Source: Papilionanthe hookeriana x Papilionanthe teres (lineage: Eukaryota; Streptophyta; Magnoliopsida; Asparagales; Orchidaceae). Taken from it: DNA of 64,000 nucleotides. This document shows, piece after piece, positions 1 through 10,815 of this stretch (its first letter is position 1; each line of letters begins with the position of its first letter). The stretch covers positions 108,229,943 through 108,293,942 of the forward strand of contig CM040429.1 of the NCBI GenBank assembly GCA_022702705.1, read 5' to 3'. The translations under genes were made by a program, and so were the position numbers. The notes below the pieces were generated by a model. It worked only from the letters and a program-made list of their open reading frames with translations. It did not search any database and was not told the DNA's origin.

Positions 1-403
1 CAAGAATAGCTCCTATAGCATAATCACTAGCTTCACACGTAAGTTCAAATGGTTTCTCCCAGTCAGGTGAAACTATTGTAGGTGCTGTGATGAATTTATC
101 TTTTAATAATTCAAAAGCGTTTAAGCATTCTATAGTAAATTCAAATTTCTTGTCCTTTTCAAAAAGTTGGCATAGAGGTTTAGTAATTTCTGAAAAATCT
201 TTTATGTAGCGTCTGTAAAATCTGGCATGTCCAAGAAAACTTCATACCCCTCTCACTGTAGTAGGAGGTCGTAATTTAGCTATAACTTGAATTTTTGCAG
301 GGTCAACTTACAAGCCATTTTTTGAAATTTTATGCCCTAATACAATTCCTTCTGCAACCATAATTTGACATTTCTCCCAATTTAGAACTAAGTTATTTTT
401 TTC
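1..403 (-). pseudogene. pol: pol fragment: RT thumb to start of RNase H
   Basis: The minus strand reads as the RT thumb and connection, with residues like NWEKCQIMVAEGIVLGH, then PPTTVRGV-SFLGHARFYRR and the RNase H start DWEKPFELTCEASDYAIGA. In-frame stops fall near 308-310 (NGL*VDP) and near 240 (VRGV*SF). The second looks like an arginine CGA to TGA change. The reading continues from the RT palm to its right and leaves the window at base 1. Other Athila elements continue here with RNase H and integrase, which are not visible for this copy. Confidence 0.8.
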
Positions 404-958
404 TCACAGCTCCAAAACATTTTCAAGATGATCCAAGCATGTTTCAAATGATGTTCCAAATACAAAGAAATCACCCATAAATACTTCTATTCCATCATCA
501 ATTAATTTACTAAATATAGACATCATACATCTCTCGAATGTTGCAGGTGCATTACATAGTCTAAAAGGCATCCTTCGAAAAGCAAATGTTCCATAAGAAC
601 TGGTAAATGTAATTTTCTCTTGATCCTCAGGAGCAATAGAAATTTGATGATAGCCAGTATATCCATCTAAAAAACAAAAGTATTTGTGCCCAACTAGTCT
701 ATCCAACATTTGGTCTAGAAATGGTAAAGGGAAGTGACCTTTCCTGGTGGCTGCATTTAATTTTCTATAATCAATACATATACGCCATCTAGTAACTTGT
801 CTTATAGGTATTAAATCATTATTTTCATTAGCTTCAACAGTCACTCCTCCTTTCTTAGAAACACAATGAATTGGGCTTACCCAAGCACTGTCCGAAATAG
901 GATATATAATACCATTGTCTAACCATTTTAATATTTCTTTCTTGACTACATCCTTCAT
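404..958 (-). pseudogene. pol: Reverse transcriptase palm and fingers, catalytic motif mutated
   Basis: This is a 184-residue open stretch. Visible in order are WVSPIHCVSKKGG, the RICIDYRKLNAATRK block, FLDGYTGYHQI carrying the first catalytic aspartate, RMPFRLCNAPATFE and EVFMGDFFVFG. The family motif F/Y-M/V-D-D reads FMGD here: residue 162 (codon at 473-475) is glycine in place of the first aspartate of the pair. RLCNAPATF replaces the usual GLCNAPATF. RT would copy element RNA into cDNA in cytoplasmic particles, but this copy cannot be catalytically normal. A stop lies just C-terminal (404-406). Confidence 0.9.
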
Positions 959-1116
959 TATTGGGTTTAATCTCTTTTGGGGATCAACTCTTGTTTATGT
1001 TCATTATCCAAAATAATTCTTTGCATACAGATTGAAGGACTAATTCCTTTAATATCTGCTAAGGTTCAACCAAAAGCTTTCTTATACTTTTTTAGTTTGT
1101 CCAGAAGTTTTTGCTC

Positions 1117-1410
1117 TTATGATTCATTTGATTCTGCTGATATAATAACCGGTAAAGTTAAAGAGTCACCTAAAAATGCATACTTCAAGTGAGTAGGTAA
1201 AATTTTTAACTCAAGTTCAGGAGGTTTAATAATCGATGGAATTATATTCTTTTCAGCGTTTTTCGTAATATCCAACATCTCAAATCTTTCTAGTATATAA
1301 TCTAATTTTTCATTGTATGTTTCTTCAATTAATTTTGTATTTTCTATTTTTGGTTTATCTTCAAAGTATTCTTTAAAATGTTCATTTTGTAGATGTTCAA
1401 GAATTTCCAT
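1117..1410 (-). pseudogene. pol: Protease-RT linker of pol
   Basis: This 97-residue open stretch ends in PPELELKILPTHLKYAFLG followed by LPVIISAE, the segment that precedes RT in Athila polyproteins. An acidic stretch comes before it. It lies between the protease (right) and RT (left) on the minus strand and is separated from both by stops or frame changes. It has no enzymatic motif. It marks the point just upstream of RT where the derivatives at about 5612 and 10815 are broken. Confidence 0.75.
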
Positions 1411-1474
1411 TCAAAAACATTCATCATCTTTTTCTAGCAGGATATTTCATTAATTTTGCAATGTTAATAGTTAC

Positions 1475-1960
1475 TTATTGATCGTTTACTCTCATAGTTA
1501 ATTCTCCTTTTTGAACGTCAATCATAGCTCTTCCAGTAGTAAAGAATGGTCTCCCTAAAATTATAGTTATTTCTTTATCTTCCTCCATATCTAAAACAAT
1601 AAAATCCACAGGGAAGATAAATTTATCCACTTTTACTAACAAATCTTCAATAACTCCCTTAGGATATGTCACTGAACGATCAGCTAACTGAAGAATTACT
1701 GAAGTAGGTGAGACTTCTCCCAATCCTAATCTTTTAAAAATTGATAGAGGCATAAGATTAATGCTAGCTCCCAAGTCACATAAAGTTTTTCCATAAAATT
1801 TTTCTCCAGTAGCACAAAGTATAGTGAAACTACCAGGATCCTTTAATTTCTCAGAAAGCTTTTTCTAAATAATTGCACTACACTCTTCGCTAAGTGCAAC
1901 CATTTCATTGTCTGTGAACTTTCTCTTCTTGTTTAAAATATCTTTCATAAACTTCACATA
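1475..1960 (-). pseudogene. pol: Aspartic protease region
   Basis: The minus strand reads CDLGASINLMPLSIFKRLGLG, then LQLADRSVTYPKGVIEDLLVKV, FPVDFIVLDMEEDKE and ILGRPFFTTGRAMIDV. This is a retropepsin-like protease whose catalytic D-[ST]-G appears as DLGAS, as is usual for Athila-type elements. The open stretch 1475-1774 carries most of it. A TAG in the upstream part (SAII*KKLSEKLKDPGSF, near 1866) breaks the frame. The protease would cut the Gag-Pol polyprotein. Confidence 0.82.
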
Positions 1961-3015
1961 ATTGGGCATTTGTTCTAATGCTTCTACAAAAGGAATGTTC
2001 ACCATTAATTTCTTCAGGATTTCAAGAAATTTTGAAAATTGCTTATCCTTTTTATGTTTCTTTAATCACTGAGGAAATGGTGGTGGTGGTTTCTCTACAG
2101 AAATTTTCATAAGTATTAGTGGATATTCTAAATTTCGATCTTGCTGATCCTTTTCTTTTTCAATTTCCACTTTCTCGTTTTCACTTTCTGTTTCTTTTTG
2201 TATTCTTGTTTCTAACTCTTTTCCACTTTGTAACTGTATTTCTTTGATTTGTTCTTTTCCTTGATCTTTAGGATTTATTTCCACATTACTAGGAAAAGTT
2301 CCAGGAATTCTATTATTAAGTGCAGTAGCGATATGTCCAACTTGAGTTTCAATATTTTTAATTGCAGTTCCTTGATTTTGTAATTGGTTCCCTTGAATTT
2401 GTAGCTGATTTCCTTGATTCTACAAATGCTAACCCATATTTAATATTAATTCTTCCATAGATAACTTCTTTTCCTTAAATTGAGAGTTATTATTAAATTC
2501 AGGTGGATAAGAAGGTTTATAATTAGAATTTCCTTGGTTAGATGGATTTCCTAATGGGTTTACTGAGTTGTTCATCCATTGTTGATTAGCGAGTTGTTAT
2601 TCCAATTAAAATTTGGATGGTTCTTCCAACCGGGGTTGTAATAATTTGCATAAGGATTATTAGAGTCTATTATTAATAGCATTTAAAGTTTCATATGAAG
2701 TTTGAGCATCTATAAGTTGTCCGGATGAATTTTCTTCTATTATATTAGGAGAATAATTCATTCCAAAATGATCTAATTTCTTAAATATAGCAACAATCGA
2801 GAAACTAACATAGATATTGCATCGAGTCATGTATAATAGCTATTTTTTTAGGATTTAACCTTTCTGAAGGCCTTTGAAAATTGTTGGTAGCCATTTATTC
2901 AATTAATGAATAAGCCTCATCAAATGGTTTTGACATTAATGAACCTCCAGCAGCAGCATCTATAATAGATCTAAGAGATCCAACTAATCCATTATAAAAA
3001 GCTTGAGTAATTAAC
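1961..3015 (-). pseudogene. gag: gag C-terminal half and gag-protease spacer
   Basis: The minus strand holds the end of the gag capsid region (FYNGLVGSLRSIIDAAAGGSLMSKPFDEAYSLIE, split here only by the annotation, at 2895-3015), an asparagine- and proline-rich region, a lysine- and glutamate-rich segment (2066-2284) and the PPPPFPQ block that precedes protease. Several stops and frame changes are present. The N-terminal gag seen in neighbouring copies is absent: at 3015/3016 the reading enters the LTR terminus through a shared GATC-type junction. No CCHC zinc knuckle is visible. Confidence 0.8.
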
Positions 3016-4456
3016 TGATCCCCGATAAATGCAAATACACCAAAAACTTGATACTGTCCTGTAAATCTATACGTGCAAAAAACTTGATTCCCGGCAAACA
3101 GTGCCAAAAACTTGGGCCGCTAGGAATATATGCTCTGATGATTTAGATATGAAAATTATAATTTTATAGTATGGGATACTACGCAAGTATACGTATCGTT
3201 TATCAAGTAATATAGGACTTTTTAATTAAGCCCCGAGATATCGAACCCACAGGGAAAATGTAAAAATCTTTAAAGGAATAAAAAAATTATCTTTTTACTT
3301 TATTTAATTGTTTTTGAAAAAGTATGCCTTGATTTTGAAAAGTTTTCAAAGTTTATTTGTCTTTAGAAGTTTCCTTAATAAAATGTTAAGCAAGAAATTA
3401 AATATATAATAACTAATAACACTGGATGTAAAATACTATTAACTAGAATATCTTTCTCTTTCCTTTTATGAAGTAGTAATAATTCTTAAAGTATTGTTCT
3501 GGAAGTATTCAAATTTGTTGTGACAGATAGAAGCAAATGTGTTCTTTACCCTTACTTAGTTCTATAAAGAACATAGGTTAATTTGAAATTTTTATTATTT
3601 TGAACATGGTTAAGCAGGGAAGATACCAGTCTCTCACTCTAGAGTTCCCTTAATTCCCACCACCTGGGGGCTAACTTCTCATAACAAAACTCAAAACTTT
3701 AAACCAAATTAGGGGGTTTTAGCCTGTCACACTAAAATCCTCTAATTTTACTCCCTTTTATGAAAATATCTTCTAATATGACATTCAATTATATGGACTA
3801 CAATTCTCACCCATATAATTGCATGTGATTCTTACTAAGTTTTATGAGAAAATACCACATTGGATCTTACATAATCTCAAGAAATTCTACAACTTAACAG
3901 GCCAAATTAAGAAGTAAACAAAGTTTTTAGAATCAATCTTAACAACTTCTTCCAACTTTTAAACACTTATACTTTCTACAAAAATTCTTTGTAAATTAAT
4001 TACTTCTCCATTTAAGAAAGAAAAAGATAAAGTAAACTACTCAGAATGCATTGATAAAATACAAAAATACATTGATTTCAAATTAAAAACAATAAGAAAA
4101 ATAATAAACGAAAGCAAGTATTAATATAAAGATTAAAAGTAAACACTTATCTGAAAATCCTCTCCACAAGACTAAGAAAGTTCCTCTGAAACTTTGACTC
4201 TTCGCTAAAATACTCCTCAGAGTAAGTCTCCCAACTCTGATGACTCAGAATACTGACTTCAGACTTCAATAAAAACTAAACTAAAAGAAAGAAAAGAAAG
4301 TGGGAAGAAAAAGACTTCACTCCGACCCTTTTCTCCTTTCTACTCTCTACTCCTACTCTAAAATAAAAACTCTTAAAACTGCAGTGGAAGAACAAAAGAA
4401 AGAAAGAAAGAACCCTTCAAAATGCAAAGGAAGAGTCTCCTAATCTTTCCTAAGAC

Positions 4457-4470
4457 TCTCTTTAAATAAT
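4457..4470 (-). promoter_or_regulatory. TATA-like box of LTR1
   Basis: The minus strand reads ATTATTTAAAGAGAG about 400 bp inside the LTR 5' end. The same element occurs at 9645-9660 (LTR2) and 14825-14840 (LTR3). The position suits a U3 promoter TATA box. The assignment rests on sequence and position only. Confidence 0.5.
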
Positions 4471-4651
4471 AAACCAAAAGGTGTCTTGGTGTCTCTTCAA
4501 AATGTGTTCAGATTCAATGTATTTACCAAGGAACGCACCCTTTCATTCAAACTTGTCACCGAAAGAAAGTTATGGTTGTTACCACCAAGAGATGCATCCC
4601 ATCCCCTTTGAAATTGGCACCAAATTCATTTGAATTTCGATTTTTAACTGT

Positions 4652-4680
4652 GGCAGCTAAGCGCCGGCCGCTTAGCCGCC
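4652..4680. other. GC-rich stem-loop in LTR1
   Basis: The arms GGCAGCTAAGCG and CGCTTAGCCGCC pair at 11 of 12 positions around a 5-base loop in otherwise AT-rich sequence, 184-212 bp from the LTR 5' end. The counterpart in each other LTR has a different sequence (see the findings). Confidence 0.75.
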
Positions 4681-4864
4681 AGTGCTAAAATTTTGATTTT
4701 TCATTATTTTTGCTCCAAATTTCATCCAATTTTACTCCTTTCATCATGACTATCCATTTTCGTCATACCTCCAAGAAAAACACAAAATGTCTTCCATTAA
4801 AGTGCAATATCATTAAAAATAGGTAAAAATGTGCATAAAAATACTAAATATTTTAGGTGTATCA

Positions 4865-4878
4865 AAATCCCCCGAACT
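4865..4878 (-). other. Polypurine tract of A2
   Basis: The minus strand reads AAGTTCGGGGGATTT directly before the LTR start TGATACACC. The A3 and A4 equivalents, to the right of LTR2 and LTR3, show GGGGGATTT at the same place. The tract primes plus-strand DNA synthesis and fixes the element orientation. Confidence 0.8.
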
Positions 4879-5611
4879 TAAAAAGTTACATGACCTCAAG
4901 TGACAGTTAATCTCATAAAACATTTTAGCATGCAAATTATGTAATGAGTTTCTTAGGAAGATAAGAAATTTTTGTTCTAGAAATGGAATAGCCCAATTTA
5001 GAAAAAATTCAGTAATTAAAACCAACTTAAAGTTTAGAAAGTTCTTAAGTAAAGGAAAATGACAAATATAAGTTTTTATCTATTTCAAAAATATTTGTAG
5101 ATTCTTCAAAATATAAGACTCAAACATTTATTTTTCTCACTAAAACATCTATATTTGAAAATAATTTTACTTACTATATTATAACCTTAAGCTTTAGATT
5201 TTCTCTGAACTTAAATCTTAAACTTTAGGTATGAAACCAATTTTTAATTAGGCCCTTAAATCCTCAAGCTTCTCCTCCCTTTTCATATACTATTTTTTGC
5301 TTTTTCTCTTTTTTTTTATAAGGCAAGGATTACTATATCTGGATAGGCTTTTAATGATTTTGAATTCCACCCTTCCATTTAATATAAAGGTCAGATATAC
5401 ATCTTTTACTTAAAAATCATAATAATAGTATTTGAAAATTATTCTTCAACAAAAGAAATTTAAGCTTTGAAGAATAAAAGTCAAATCATCTATTTATACA
5501 AAAATACAAAACTTCTTACTAAAGATAGTTTAACTTTATTTAACACCTATTCATTAAGAAAATTTTAACTCTAAGTTTTTAATGATTACTATAAATTTAT
5601 TTAACTTCAAT
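4879..5611 (-). other. 3' non-coding region of derivative A2
   Basis: This AT-rich stretch has no convincing ORF. It is repeated nearly unchanged at 10076-10815 and, in part, at 15257-15847. It joins the protease-RT linker (PDHLKYVF...) at about 5612, the scar of the pol deletion. It contains poly-T runs near 5310-5320 that vary between copies. Confidence 0.75.
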
Positions 5612-6513
5612 AAGAAAACATACTTCAAATGATCAGGAAGTATTTTTAGCTCAAGTTCAGGAGGTTTTTCAATTGATGGACCATAAGATTCATTTTTCTC
5701 AGTCATATCCTACACTTCAAAACTTTCACGAACATACTTTAAATCTTCCTCTTAAAAATCTTCAGAATCAAATAACTCCTCTTCTTGCTTATATACAAAT
5801 TCTTCTCTTTCAGTATTTTCTTCATAAATTGATTTGAAATGACATTCACTTAAATATTCAATAACATCCATCATATAACACTCATCTTCTTTACCTCTAG
5901 TAGGATATTTCATCGATTTTGAAATATTAAAGGTAACAATCTGATCATTAACCCTCATCATTAATTCCCCTTTTTGCACATCTATCATGACTCTACCTGT
6001 AGATAGAAAAGGTCTCCCCAAAACTATGGGTATCTCTTTTTCTTCCTCCATAACTAACACAATGAAATCCACAGGAAAAATAAATTGATCCACTTTTACT
6101 AAAACATCTTCTATAACTCCTTTAGGATATGTGATCGAACGATCTGCTAATTACAGAGTTACAGTACTTTGGGTTATTTCTCCAAGTCCTAGTCTTTTAA
6201 ATATTGATAGAGGCATAAGGTTAATGCTTGCACCCAAATCACATAAAGCTTTTCCACAGAATCTTTCTCCGATTGCACATGGAATTGTGAAACTACAAGG
6301 ATCTTTAAGTTTTTCAGGAAACTTTTTCTGAATTATCGCACTGCACTCCTCACTAAGTGCAACAATCTCATTTTCTTCAAACTTCCTCTTTTTATTAAGA
6401 ATATCCATCATAAATTTCGCATAGCTTGGCATTTGTTCTAGGGCTTCAGCAAATGAAATATTGATAGTAAGCTTCTTTAATATCTCGAAGAATTTTGAAA
6501 ATTGCTTATCCAA
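5612..6513 (-). pseudogene. pol: Protease region of A2
   Basis: The minus strand reads from a gag-side spacer (KQFSKFFEILKKLTINISFAEAL) through CAIGERFCGKALCDLGASINLMP, the LADRSITYPKG block, FPVDFIVLVMEEEKE and VLGRPFLSTGRVMIDV to an acidic linker. Stop codons at about 6150 (TL*LADRS) and 5752 (SEDF*EEDLK) each look like CAA to TAA. The reading then runs into the deletion junction instead of RT. The DLGAS active site is present. Confidence 0.8.
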
Positions 6514-8079
6514 CTTTTGTTGATGAAGTCTCTGAGGAAATGGAGGTGGTGGTTTTTCTAAATCAACCTTAGGTGGAGAAATAGGTCTTTCAAAACCTTT
6601 TGGAGCGTCCTCTTTAGGTCTTTTAATTCTTCTTTCTCTACTTCAGTTTCTTTTTTAACTCTACCTTCCAATTCTTTTCCACTTCTCAGTTGAATTGCTT
6701 ACACTTGTTCTTTATTCTTTTCTCTTGGATTCACTTCAGTATTACTTGGAAGCATTCCTTGGGATCTATTACTTAAGTCATTTGCAATTTAACCCAATTG
6801 ATTTTCAATATTTCTGATTGTTGCTCCTTGAATTTGTAATTGATTTCCCATATGTGATACTACTTCTTCCATAGACAACTTCTTCTCCTTATTTTGTAAA
6901 GCATTGATATAACCTGAAGGATAAGTTAATATATTATTATTATTACATTGGTTGTTCCAATTCCCCAATGGGTTTACTTGGGTGTTCCCCCATTATTGAT
7001 TAACACCACCCTGATTATTGTTATTCCAGTTAAAATTTGGATGATTCTTCCAACCTGGGTTATAATAATTGGAATATGGGTTGTTAGGTTTGATTGTAGC
7101 ATTCACGGCTTACGGTGAAGAATAAGAATCAACCATTTGTCATAATGAATTTTCTTCATCATGAGATTTGGTCGAGAAAAATTCATCCCAAATTGATCTA
7201 TCTTCCTTGATACACAGCAGCAACTTGATTTGCTAACATTGTAAAAACATCATTCTCATAAACACTGACTACCTTTTTAGGATTTAACCTTTCAGAAGGC
7301 CATTGAAAATTATTAGTAGTCATTTCTTCAATTAAAGCATAAGCATCAAAAAATGGTTTAGACATTAATGATCCACCAGCAGCAGCATCGATGATTGATC
7401 TAAGAGATCCAACTAATCCATTATAAAAAGTTTGAATTATTAACTCGATACGGTATCGCATGATGTGGACATTTCCCGAGGAGATCTTTAAATCTTTCCC
7501 ATGCTTCATATAATGATTCCCCTTCAAACTGACAAAAAGATGTTATATCATTTCTCAACTTAGCAGTCTTAGATGGTGGAAAATATTTAGCAAAGAATTT
7601 TTGTGACAGTTAACCCTAAGTTCTTATTGATCTAGGTGCTAAAAAATGTAACAACATTTTAGCTTTATCCCTTAGTGAGAAAGGAAAAAGTCTAAGTCTA
7701 ATAGCATCATCCGAAATACCATCATATTTAAAAGTAGTACACAACTCTAGAAAATTAGCAAGATGCAAATTAGGATCTTCAGTTGTTGATCCCCCAAACT
7801 GATTATTAGACACCATTTGGATAATAGCAGGTTTTAGCTCAAAAGAATTAGCAGCTACAGCAGGGTTTTGAATACTAGCACAAAGTTTTGCTACTATAGG
7901 GTTGACATAATCTCTTAAAAGTCTTAATTCTTGATGGATGCCAATATTTTGATTTTGATGATTTGTCATTTCTTGAATATTTTTATCTTTTTCTGTATTT
8001 TTAATTTTTTTATTTTTCTGATAGTTCTTTCTAATTCAAAATCGTAAGGCACAAGTCCTTCAGAACCTGAACTACGCAT
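6514..8079 (-). pseudogene. gag: gag of A2
   Basis: The start ATG is at 8079-8077 (MRSSGSEGLVPYD), about 100 bases downstream of the primer-binding site. A frame change follows in a lysine-rich stretch, then the capsid region NSFELKPAIIQMVSNNQFGG, EDPNLHLANFLELC and RLRLFPFSLRDKAKM (7616-7969). A second open part is at 7198-7527 (FYNGLVGSLRSIIDAAAGG). C-terminal parts are asparagine-rich, then lysine- and glutamate-rich, ending in the PPPPFPQ block. The RLFPFSL motif is typical of Retrotrans_gag in Athila elements. Several frameshifts and stops are present. Gag would form the particle. Confidence 0.85.
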
Positions 8080-8181
8080 ACAACAATAAAACAAGACAAA
8101 ACACAACACACTAACAAAAATAAAGAAAAGTAAAAATTTAAAATTTCTTAATTCTCTTTAAAATGCAATTTAATTTATTTT

Positions 8182-8199
8182 TCCCCGGTAAAGGCGCCA
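8182..8199 (-). other. Primer-binding site of A2
   Basis: The minus strand reads TGGCGCCTTTACCGGGGA, two changes from TGGCGCCGTTGCCGGGGA, which Athila-type elements use. It begins 6 bases past the LTR2 end. Confidence 0.85.
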
Positions 8200-9644
8200 A
8201 AAACTTGATCCCCGATAAATGCAACTGCGCCAAAAACTTGATATTGTCCTGTAAATGTAACGATGCTAAAAACTTGATTCCCCGCAAACAGCGCTAAAAA
8301 CTTGGGCTGCTAGGAATATATGCTCTGATGATTTAGATATGAAAATTATGATTTTATAATATGGGATACTACGCAAGTATACGTATTGTTTATCAAGTAA
8401 TATAGGACTTTTTGATTAAGCCCCGAGATATCGACCCACAGGGAAATTGTAAAAATCATTAAAGGAATAAGAAATTTATCTTTTTACTTTCCATAATTTT
8501 TTTTTAAAAATTATATCTTAATTTTCAAAAGTTTTAAAAGTTGATTTGTCTTTAGAAATTTTCTTAATAAAATGTTAAGCAAGAAATTAAAATTATAATA
8601 ACTAATAACACTGGATGTAAAATACTATTCACTAGAATATCTTTCTCTTTCCTTTTATGAAGTAGTAATAATTCTTAAAGTATTGTTGTGGAAGTATTCA
8701 AATTTGTTGTGACAGATAGAAGCGAATGTGTTCTTTACCCTTATTTCATTCAATAAAGAACATAGGTTAATTTGAAATTTTTATTATTTTGAACATGGTT
8801 AGGCAGAGAAGATACCAATCTCTCACTCTAGTGTTCCCTCGATTCCCACCACCTGGGGGCTAACTTCTCATAACAAAACTCGAAACTTCAAACCAAATTA
8901 GGGAGTTTTAGCCTGTCACTCTAAAATCCTCTAATTTTACTCCCTTTTATAAAAATATCTTCTAATATGACATTCAATTATATGGACTACAATTCTCATC
9001 CATATAATTGCATGTGATTCTTACTAACTTTTATGAGACAATACCGCATTGGATCTTACATAATCTCAATAAATTCTACAACTTAATAGGCCAAATTAAG
9101 AAGTAAACAAAGTTTTTAGAATCAATCTTAACAACTTCTTCCGACTTTTAAACACTTATACTTTCCACAACAATTCTTTGTAAATTAATTACTTCTCCAT
9201 TTAAGAAAGAAAAAGATAAAGTAAACTACTCAGAATGCATTGAGAAAATACAAAAACACATTGATTTGAAATTAAAAACAATAAGAAAAATAATAAACGA
9301 ATGCAAGTATTAATATAAAGATTAAAAGTAAACACTTATCTGAAAATCCTCTCCACAAGACTTAGAAAATTCCTCTGAAACTTTGACTCTTCGCTAAAAT
9401 ACTCCTCAGAGTAAGTCTCCCAACTCTGATGACTCAGAATACTGACTTCAGACTTCAATAAAAACTAAACTAAAAGAAAGAAAAGAAGTGGGAAGAAGAA
9501 GACTTTACTCCGACCCTTTTCACCTTTCTACTCTCTACTCCTAATCTAAAATAAAAACTCTTAAAAATGCAGTGGAAGAACAAAAGAAAGAAAGAAAGAA
9601 CCCTTCAAAATGCAAAGGAAGAGTCTCTTAATCTTTCCTAAGAC

Positions 9645-9660
9645 TCTCTTTAAATAGTAA
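9645..9660 (-). promoter_or_regulatory. TATA-like box of LTR2
   Basis: The minus strand reads TTACTATTTAAAGAGAG, about 400 bp inside the LTR. It is conserved at the equivalent place in LTR1 and LTR3. Confidence 0.5.
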
Positions 9661-9839
9661 ACAAAAAGGTTCCTTGGTGTCTCTTCAAAATGTGTTCAGA
9701 TTCAATGTATCTACCAAGGAACGCACCCCTTCATTCAAACTTGTCGCCAAAAGGAAGTAATGGTAGTTAAAACCAAGAGTTGCATCTCATCCCCTTTGAA
9801 ATTGGCTCCAAATTCAATTAAATTTTGATTTTTAACTGT

Positions 9840-9875
9840 GGCGGCTAAGCGTCGGCCGAGTGGTGCTTAGCCGCC
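9840..9875. other. Perfect GC-rich stem-loop in LTR2
   Basis: The arms GGCGGCTAAGC (9840-9850) and GCTTAGCCGCC (9865-9875) are perfect 11-base complements around a 14-base loop. It lies about 190 bp from the LTR start and about 180 bp upstream of the TATA-like box. Confidence 0.8.
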
Positions 9876-10061
9876 AGTGCCAAAATTTTGATTTTTCATT
9901 ATTTTTGCTCCAAATTAGATCTAATTTTGCTCCTTTCTTCATGATTATCCATTTTCATCATACCTGCAAGAAAAACACATAATACCTTCCATTAAAGTGC
10001 AATATCATTAAAAATAGGTATAAAAATGTGCATAAAAATACTAAATATTTTAGGTGTATCA

Positions 10062-10815
10062 AAATCCCCCAAACATAAAATGTTACTTGTCCTCAAGTGA
10101 CGATTAATCTCATAAAACATTTTAAGCATGCAAATTATGTAATGAGTTTCTTAGGAAGATAACAAAATTTTGTTCTAGAAATGGAATAGCCCAATTTAGA
10201 AAAAATTTCAGTAATTAAAACCAACTTAAAGTTTAGAAAGTTCTTAAGTACAGGAAAATGACAAATATAAGTTTCTATCTATTTCAGAAATATTTGTAGA
10301 TTCTTCAAAATATAGGACTCAAACATTTATTTTTCTTACTTAAAAATCTTTATTTGAAAATAATTTTACTTACTATATTATAACCTTAATCTTTAGATTT
10401 TCTCTGAACTTAAATCTTAAACTTTAGGTATGAAACCAATTTTTAATTAGGCCCTTAAATCCTCAAGCTTCTCCTCACTTTTCATATACTATTTTTCACT
10501 TTTTTTTTTTTTATAAGGCAAGGATTACTATATCTGGATAGGCTTTTAGTGATTTTGAATTCCACCCTTCCATTTAATATAAAGGTCAGATATACATCTT
10601 TTACTTAAAAATCATAATACTAGTATTTGAAAATTATTCTTCAATAAAAGAAATTTAAGCTTTGAATAATAAAAGTCAAATCTTCTATTTATCCAAAAAT
10701 ACAAAACTTCTTACTAAATATAGTTTAACTTTATTTAACACCTCTTCATTAAGAAAATTTTAACTCTAAGTTTTTAATGATTACTATAAATTTATTTAAC
10801 TTCATTAACAAAACA
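10062..10815 (-). other. Polypurine tract and 3' non-coding region of A3
   Basis: The polypurine tract (minus strand GGGGGATTT) abuts LTR2. The rest matches 4879-5611 closely and carries no supported ORF. The join to the protease linker is at about 10815, where YV.. of the linker meets the same AT-rich segment as in A2. Confidence 0.75.

Larger units (their letters stand above)
1..4864 (-). mobile_element. Athila-lineage Ty3/gypsy element A1, right part with its 5' LTR
   Basis: This is a minus-strand LTR retrotransposon cut by the window edge. Reading leftwards from LTR1 come gag (C-terminal part only), a protease region, an RT linker, RT and the start of RNase H. The lineage follows from the DLGAS protease motif, the RT sequence and the gag families of the neighbouring copies. 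Many stops show it is dead. The gag N-terminus, leader and primer-binding site are missing: gag runs straight into the LTR terminus at 3015/3016. LTR1 also serves as the 3' LTR of the next element to the right, because a polypurine tract lies directly against its right edge. Confidence 0.85.
3016..4864 (-). repeat. LTR1, shared by A1 (5' LTR) and A2 (3' LTR)
   Basis: The long terminal repeat starts TGATACACCTAAAATAT on the minus strand at 4864 and ends in ATCGGGGATCA at 3016, with TG...CA ends and a length of 1849 bp. A polypurine tract touches its right edge, so it is the 3' LTR of the internal region on its right. The gag of A1 abuts its left edge, so it is also the 5' LTR of A1. A 60-base stretch compared with LTR2 (3661-3720 against 8850-8909) differs at 3 positions. 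It contains a TATA-like box, a GC-rich stem-loop and internal primer-site-like copies. Confidence 0.9.
4865..8205 (-). mobile_element. RT-less Athila derivative A2, internal region
   Basis: This 3341-bp internal region lies between LTR1 (3' LTR) and LTR2 (5' LTR). It contains a primer-binding site, gag and protease, then jumps at about 5612 to a 3' non-coding region and a polypurine tract. RT, RNase H, integrase and accessory ORFs are absent. Gag-only or gag-protease derivatives that use pol in trans are known in plants (TR-GAG type). Stops in gag and protease show that this copy is now inactive. Confidence 0.85.
8206..10061 (-). repeat. LTR2, shared by A2 (5' LTR) and A3 (3' LTR)
   Basis: This 1856-bp LTR starts TGATACACC at 10061 and ends GGGGATCA at 8206 on the minus strand. 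The A2 primer-binding site abuts its left edge and the polypurine tract of A3 its right edge. It is therefore one LTR serving two internal regions, not two LTRs side by side. It is very similar to LTR1 and LTR3. Confidence 0.9.

Noticed and set aside
977..1192. Plus-strand frames opposite the A1, A2 and A5 pol regions (also 6131-6331, 12698-12928, 23148-23342)
   Set aside because: Antisense shadows of homologous minus-strand pol and gag.
2895..3107. Single 70-codon minus-strand frame as one protein
   Set aside because: It is a fusion artefact. The N-terminal part is translated LTR end and only the part left of 3015 is gag.
4813..5025. 70-codon minus-strand frame across the LTR1 edge
   Set aside because: It spans an LTR and polypurine-tract boundary and is not kept in the equivalent copies at 10.0 and 15.2 kb.
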